From: Deltaproteobacteria bacterium
GTDB lineage: Bacteria; Desulfobacterota; Binatia; UTPRO1
DNA: 62,638 nucleotides
Direction: 5' to 3'
Assembly (NCBI GenBank): GCA_016200545.1
Contig: JACQEO010000027.1
Location: forward strand, 1-62,638
Shown: positions 59,231-62,638 of the stretch, piece by piece
Position numbering within the stretch: position 1 is the stretch's first letter
How the letters are laid out: every line of letters begins with the position of its first letter
The notes under the pieces: model-generated
The model's input: the letters and a program-made list of their open reading frames with translations, nothing else
The model's database searches: none
What the model was told of the DNA's origin: nothing
Program-made: the position numbers and the translations under genes

Positions 59231-60147
59231 TCAGTGCCGGACGCTACTGAACGTGTCCTCGAGGTTGAAAATCGGCCGGAAGGCGGTCGCTTCATGGAAG
59301 CGCCGGCCGTCGATCGTACACGGGTACTTCACGAAATCGAGCGCGGCGCTCGGCAGATGATAGAGCCCGACCTTGAAGAGCCGCTCGACCGTCCCGCGCG
59401 CCAGCGGCTCCGGCAGCGGCACCGGCATGCCGCCGGTCTCGCGGATCGCGACCTTCAGCGGCACCGCGCCCGGGCCGACGACGTTGAACACGCCGCGGAC
59501 GCCGGTTTCGAGGGTGCGCGCGATCGCCTCGGCGAGGTCTTCCTCGTGGATGAACTGCATCATCGGGTTGAAGCCCATGACCGTCGGCACGTAGCGCAGT
59601 TTCAGGTAGCGCCCGATCGCGCTGTGGACGTAGTAGCCGAGCGTGTTCACCGGGCGCAGCAGCGCGGTCGCGATCGCCGGGTACTTCCAGAGGAAGGTGG
59701 TGCAGAGCGTGTCGACCTCGGCGAGGTCGCGGATGTCGGGGTAGTGCCGGCTGACGTTCAGCGATGTTTCCTCGTCCATGTAGTACGGGTTCTCGGGAAG
59801 CGCGCCGTAGACGTACGAGCTCGAGACGACGACGAGCTTCTTCACGTCGTACTTGGCGCAGCATTCGAGCAGTCGCTTCGTCCCCGCGACGTTGATCTCG
59901 TGGCGGACCATCGGGTCGGAGCGGAAGTGACGGACGAAGGCGAGGTGGACGACGGCCGTCGGACGCTCGCGGCGGAAGATGTCCTCGAACTTCTTTTTCC
60001 GGAGATCCATGGCGTGGACGGCGATCTGGTGGGGATGCCCCTCCCAGGGGACGCGGTCGACGCCGCTCACGTCGAACTGGTCCGCGACCCGCTTCGCGAC
60101 CAGGCGACCCTGGCCGCCCCGATCCCCGTGATGAGCAGCCGCTCCAC
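59231..60147 (-). CDS. NAD-dependent epimerase/dehydratase (frameshifted near start)
   Basis: About 305 residues. The Rossmann start VERLLITGIG (GTG 60147) and the rest (GRLVAKRVADQFDVSGVDRV) lie in different frames that meet at CCCC 60117-60120; one extra G on the minus strand restores the frame. Remaining family features: VVHLAFVRHF, RLLECCAKYDVKKLVVVSSS, VYGALPENPYYMDEET (an atypical, YxxxK-less active site), ALLRPVNTLGYYV. It is close to the SDR-type epimerases found beside acyltransferases and polyketide-lipid genes. First gene of the lipid operon; hairpin E3 is 71 nt upstream. The homopolymer indel is probably an assembly error. Confidence 0.8.
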
Positions 60148-60218
60148 GCGCGAGTCATACTGGAGGGTCCTCGGAGGCGCAACGTCCTCTTCGCGCGCCG
60201 AGCGAGTGGCGGGCGCGA

Positions 60219-60378
60219 GGAGGCGGCGCGGGGCGCGGCGGGGCGGCTCCGCGCGCACGGGCCTAGCGGGCGAACCAGGACGTGTGGATTCTTCCGTACG
60301 TCGCAGCGAACTCGGTGAACGCGCGCGTCCCGAATGCGCGCTTCGCCGACCCGCCCCGTCGCGCCCCGCACCGCCTCC
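60219..60378 (-). repeat. Long hairpin element E3 (conserved-loop family)
   Basis: Imperfect long stem: left arm 60219-60257 (begins GGAGGCGGCGCGGGG), right arm 60335-60378. The loop on the minus strand contains GACGTACGGAAG, then AATCCACACGTCCTGG (one base differs from the core) and TTCGCCCGCTAGGCCCG. Inner helix CGGG/CCCG. It lies 71 nt upstream of the epimerase start, in its sense direction. Confidence 0.8.
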
Positions 60379-60506
60379 CCGCACCCCGCAGTACCGTCCG
60401 CGCACCCGCCGGCATCGTCTGCACACCCGCGCGTGCCTTGCGAACTGCCGATGCGCGCGCAGCGCGCGAGCGTCCTACGATGGCCGCGACCACGCGGGCG
60501 TACGTG
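60379..60506. other. Spacer between hairpins E3 and E4
   Basis: A 128-nt gap with no gene, similar in length to the E1-E2 spacer (139 nt) but without obvious sequence similarity to it. If the hairpins are leader elements, both promoters must lie here. Confidence 0.35.
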
Positions 60507-60654
60507 AGGCGGGCGAGGGCGGAGGGGACGTGAGCGCGCGCATTCGGGACGCGCGCGTCAGCGAGTGGGCTGCGACGTACGGAAGGATCCACACGTCCTG
60601 GTTCGCCCGCTAGGCCCGTGCGCGCGCTCACGTCCCCTCCGCCCTCGCCCGCCT
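60507..60654 (+). repeat. Long hairpin element E4 (conserved-loop family)
   Basis: Perfect 36-bp inverted repeat: left arm 60507-60542 (begins AGGCGGGCGAGGGCG), right arm 60619-60654. The 76-nt loop carries GACGTACGGAAGGATCCACA, then CGTCCTGGTTCGCCCGC, with inner helix CGGG (60545-60548)/CCCG (60615-60618). It is inverted relative to E3 and lies 138 nt upstream of the HDOD gene, in its sense direction. Confidence 0.85.
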
Positions 60655-60792
60655 GACGCCGGCCTCTTCGTCGCCGACCGCGGGACTCCTCAAGTCGCTT
60701 CGCCGGACATCCGATACAGCACAGAAGGTCGACGATGCGGCGCTCCGTGTTCATGCGAAGTCGCATGGGCAGCGCGGCGGAAACGAGGCTCT

Positions 60793-61668
60793 GTGGCGGC
60801 GAGCGAAGCGGCACGGCTGGCGCGTCTGCGGGCGCAGATCATCAACTCCAAGGATCTGCCGACGATTCCGGTGTTGCTGGCGCGCATCCTCGCCGTCGTC
60901 GACGGCGATCGCTCGTCGACGCGCGACCTCGTCGAGGTGATGCAGCGCGATCAAGCGCTCACCGGCCGCGTCCTGCGCCTCGCGAACAGCGCGTTCTTCG
61001 GCTTCGCGCGCGAGGTCTCGACCCTGGCGCGCGCCGTGATGGTTCTCGGTTTCGCCAGCGTCCGCAGCCTCGCGCTCGGCGTCAAGGTGTGGGAGACGCT
61101 CGTCGGGGGCCGGCGAGGCCTCGATCTCACCGACCTCTGGGAGCACTCCGCGCTCGTCGGTGCCGCGGCACGCTTGATCGCGCAGCGCGCCCGCGCCGCC
61201 GAGCCCGAGGCTGCCTTCACTGCGGGCCTGCTGCACGACGTCGGGCGTGCCGTTCTGGCGCTGCGCTTTCCCGTCGAGTACGCGGCCGTCCTCGACGCGG
61301 CGGAGCACGACGGCGCCGGCGCGCCTCTCGAGGAGCACGAGCGCGCCGCTTTCGGCATCGATCACGCGCAGGCAGGCGCGTGGCTCGGCGAGACCTGGGG
61401 ATTGCCACCGGCGATCGTCGAGGCGGCGGCGCGCCATCACCAGCCGATCGCACCCGAGACGCCGCTGCGTGGATGGGTGATCGTGAACCTCGCCAATCGC
61501 CTCGTCCACTGGACCGATCTCGACGGCGGCGTGGTCGATCCCGAAGCTGAGCGCCAGCTCGAGGCGGTCGGCGCCTCCGGACTCACGCTGGCGGTTTGGG
61601 TCGAGATCGCCGCCATCCTCCAGGGACAGAAGAGCGAGCTTCGTCAATTCTTCGGAGGCGCCGCGTGA
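60793..61668 (+). CDS. HDOD-domain signalling protein
   Basis: A 291-residue protein with the HDOD helical domain: KDLPTIPVLLARILAVVDGD, QALTGRVLRLANSAFFGFAR, ALGVKVWETL, WEHSALVGAAARLIAQRARA and the metal-site-like GLLHDVGRAVLAL. HDOD proteins regulate motility, competence or c-di-GMP-linked responses, usually without phosphodiesterase activity. The start is GTG 60793; no upstream in-frame ATG fits. Its stop overlaps the kinase start by 4 nt (GTGA), so the two act together. Confidence 0.9.
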   Translation: MAASEAARLARLRAQIINSKDLPTIPVLLARILAVVDGDRSSTRDLVEVMQRDQALTGRVLRLANSAFFGFAREVSTLARAVMVLGFASVRSLALGVKVWETLVGGRRGLDLTDLWEHSALVGAAARLIAQRARAAEPEAAFTAGLLHDVGRAVLALRFPVEYAAVLDAAEHDGAGAPLEEHERAAFGIDHAQAGAWLGETWGLPPAIVEAAARHHQPIAPETPLRGWVIVNLANRLVHWTDLDGGVVDPEAERQLEAVGASGLTLAVWVEIAAILQGQKSELRQFFGGAA

Positions 61669-62522
61669 GCGGGAGCGTCTACCGCGAGGCGCTCGGCGAC
61701 AGCGCCGAGCAGTACGACGTCCTCCTCACCCACCTGTCGGTGATTCGCGACGTCGTCCAGCTGGCGCACAGCGCGGGCTCCTTCGAGGATCTGTGCGCGA
61801 CGCTCGCCGCGCGCGTCGTCGCCGGGCTCGGCTACGAACGCGTCAGCGTGCTCACCGTCCGCGAGGACGGCGAGCCGAGCGTCCTCGGCAGCGCCAGCCA
61901 GGGACGGCGCCTCGCGAGCGAGATCACCAGCGCGCCGCCGATCCTGCGCGCGCTCGCGCAGGACGTGATGGAGGCGCGTCGCCTGCTGCGCTGGAGCGAC
62001 GACGGCGTCGGTGCGCGCCGGCCGGTGCCCGCCGGTCTCGAGGGCGGGATCGTCGGCTGGCCGCTCGTCGTCGGTGGCGAGTGCGTCGGCGCGGTGCTCT
62101 GCGAGGAGCTGGTGACGACCCCGTGGAACCTCGCGCGGCAGCGCGCGCTCGAGCTCGTCGGTGAGATCATCGATCAGATCGTGACGCTCGCCGAGGTGCG
62201 CCTCTCGATGACCGCGATGCAGCGACGGCTCGAGCAGGAGCTCGGTACCAGCCGGAGTCTCTTGAGCAACCAGGCGGAGACCCTGCACGCGCAGGCCGAG
62301 CGCATCCACGGCCTCACGAGCTCGCTCGTCACCTCGAATCATGCGAAGAACCACTTCCTCGGGGTCATGTCGCACGAGCTGCGGACGCCGCTGAGCGTGA
62401 TCCTCGGCTTCGGCTCGATCCTCCGCGACGGCCTCGCCGGGCCGGTGACCACGGAGCAGGAGGAGTACCTCGACCGCGTCCTCAGCAACGGGCGGCATGT
62501 AATGCCTCAGTCTTCGTCATAG
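61665..62522 (+). CDS. GAF-type sensor histidine kinase, C-terminally truncated
   Basis: A 285-residue product. Residues about 25-180 form a GAF domain; about 190-235 a coiled coil (MTAMQRRLEQELGTSRSLLS); about 240-280 the HisKA helices with phospho-acceptor His in LGVMSHELRTPLSVILGFGS. The expected continuation after EEYLDRVLSNGRH breaks off: it reads VMPQSSS then stop, and the whole HATPase_c catalytic domain is missing. The break at about 62499 looks like a sequence junction. As it stands the kinase could not autophosphorylate. It is coupled to the HDOD gene. Confidence 0.85.
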   Translation: MSGSVYREALGDSAEQYDVLLTHLSVIRDVVQLAHSAGSFEDLCATLAARVVAGLGYERVSVLTVREDGEPSVLGSASQGRRLASEITSAPPILRALAQDVMEARRLLRWSDDGVGARRPVPAGLEGGIVGWPLVVGGECVGAVLCEELVTTPWNLARQRALELVGEIIDQIVTLAEVRLSMTAMQRRLEQELGTSRSLLSNQAETLHAQAERIHGLTSSLVTSNHAKNHFLGVMSHELRTPLSVILGFGSILRDGLAGPVTTEQEEYLDRVLSNGRHVMPQSSS

Positions 62523-62638
62523 GGGGCGTCCGGCCAGCACGACCGGCGAGGATGGCGAGGAGGCCGGCGATCACGGAGGCGAGTGATTGTGGAAGAGGAG
62601 GCGGTAGGGGTCAGCGGAGGGGTCGCGAGCGAGGTGAT
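62499..62638. other. Sequence after the kinase break, partial antisense frame
   Basis: The last 140 bases do not continue the kinase. On the minus strand a frame open from the right edge reads VIAGLLAILAGRAGRTPP and then MTKTEALHA towards the junction. This may be the start of another gene cut by the join. No family is recognisable. A contig mis-join or a real recombination would explain it. Confidence 0.35.

Overview
The window is a high-GC bacterial chromosome fragment with no rRNA, tRNA or CRISPR array that I could see. Its gene content points to a soil or sediment, delta-proteobacteria-like or Binatota-like organism: two luciferase-like F420-type oxidoreductases, EtfAB, a long acyl-CoA dehydrogenase, a split biotin-dependent acyl-CoA carboxylase, a P450, a DUF222/HNH protein, and very large secreted proteins with beta-propellers, thrombospondin type-3 calcium repeats and c-type haem modules. 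The lineage is inferred from gene families only.

Layout. 1-7.2 kb: tail of an Fe-S (CCG-domain) redox protein, an ammonium transporter behind a good sigma-54 promoter, an orphan LuxR response regulator and a secreted beta-propeller/dihaem cytochrome. 7.3-11.6 kb: a luciferase-like oxidoreductase divergent from an MFS / hydrolase / beta-hydroxyacid dehydrogenase operon; the gap between them holds the first pair of unusual long hairpins. 11.6-18.8 kb: esterase, SGNH hydrolase, etfAB, IclR and PadR regulators, and a formyl-THF hydrolase-like protein. 19-31.7 kb: secreted propeller protein, biotin carboxylase and carrier, diiron ferritin-like protein, hydrolase-ABM fusion, second luciferase-like enzyme, 6-phosphogluconate dehydrogenase and a cation/proton antiporter. 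31.9-35.2 kb: an accessory patch with a membrane glycosyltransferase, hicB, an HTH remnant, hicA and a broken nuclease-like gene. 35.2-45.5 kb: carboxyltransferase, DUF222/HNH, a DUF1111 dihaem protein, a decayed parE, an FAD oxidoreductase and a dienelactone hydrolase. 45.8-50.4 kb: a giant GspE/PilB-type ATPase fused to zinc ribbons, a receiver domain and a long coiled coil. 50.4-60.1 kb: acyl-CoA dehydrogenase, a P450 / ECF sigma / Ogt-Ada operon, a membrane protein, and a lipid operon (epimerase, acyltransferase, patatin). 60.2-62.6 kb: the second hairpin pair, an HDOD protein and a truncated histidine kinase.

How the genes fit together. Fatty-acid and branched-acyl metabolism dominates: acyl-CoA dehydrogenase passes electrons to EtfAB, and the CCG-domain protein may belong to the onward electron path. 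The carboxylase subunits (BC and BCCP at 22-24 kb, CT at 35-37 kb) probably form one enzyme. Patatin, the acyltransferase and the epimerase suggest membrane-lipid remodelling.

The most unusual items are (1) two composite units, each of two long hairpins in inverted orientation. The four hairpins share a conserved loop of about 75 nt but have different, self-complementary stems, and both units lie between divergently transcribed genes with each hairpin in the sense direction of its gene. (2) The 1528-residue ATPase fusion. Several genes carry single-base frameshifts, some in homopolymers, so indel errors in the assembly must be considered when reading the broken genes.
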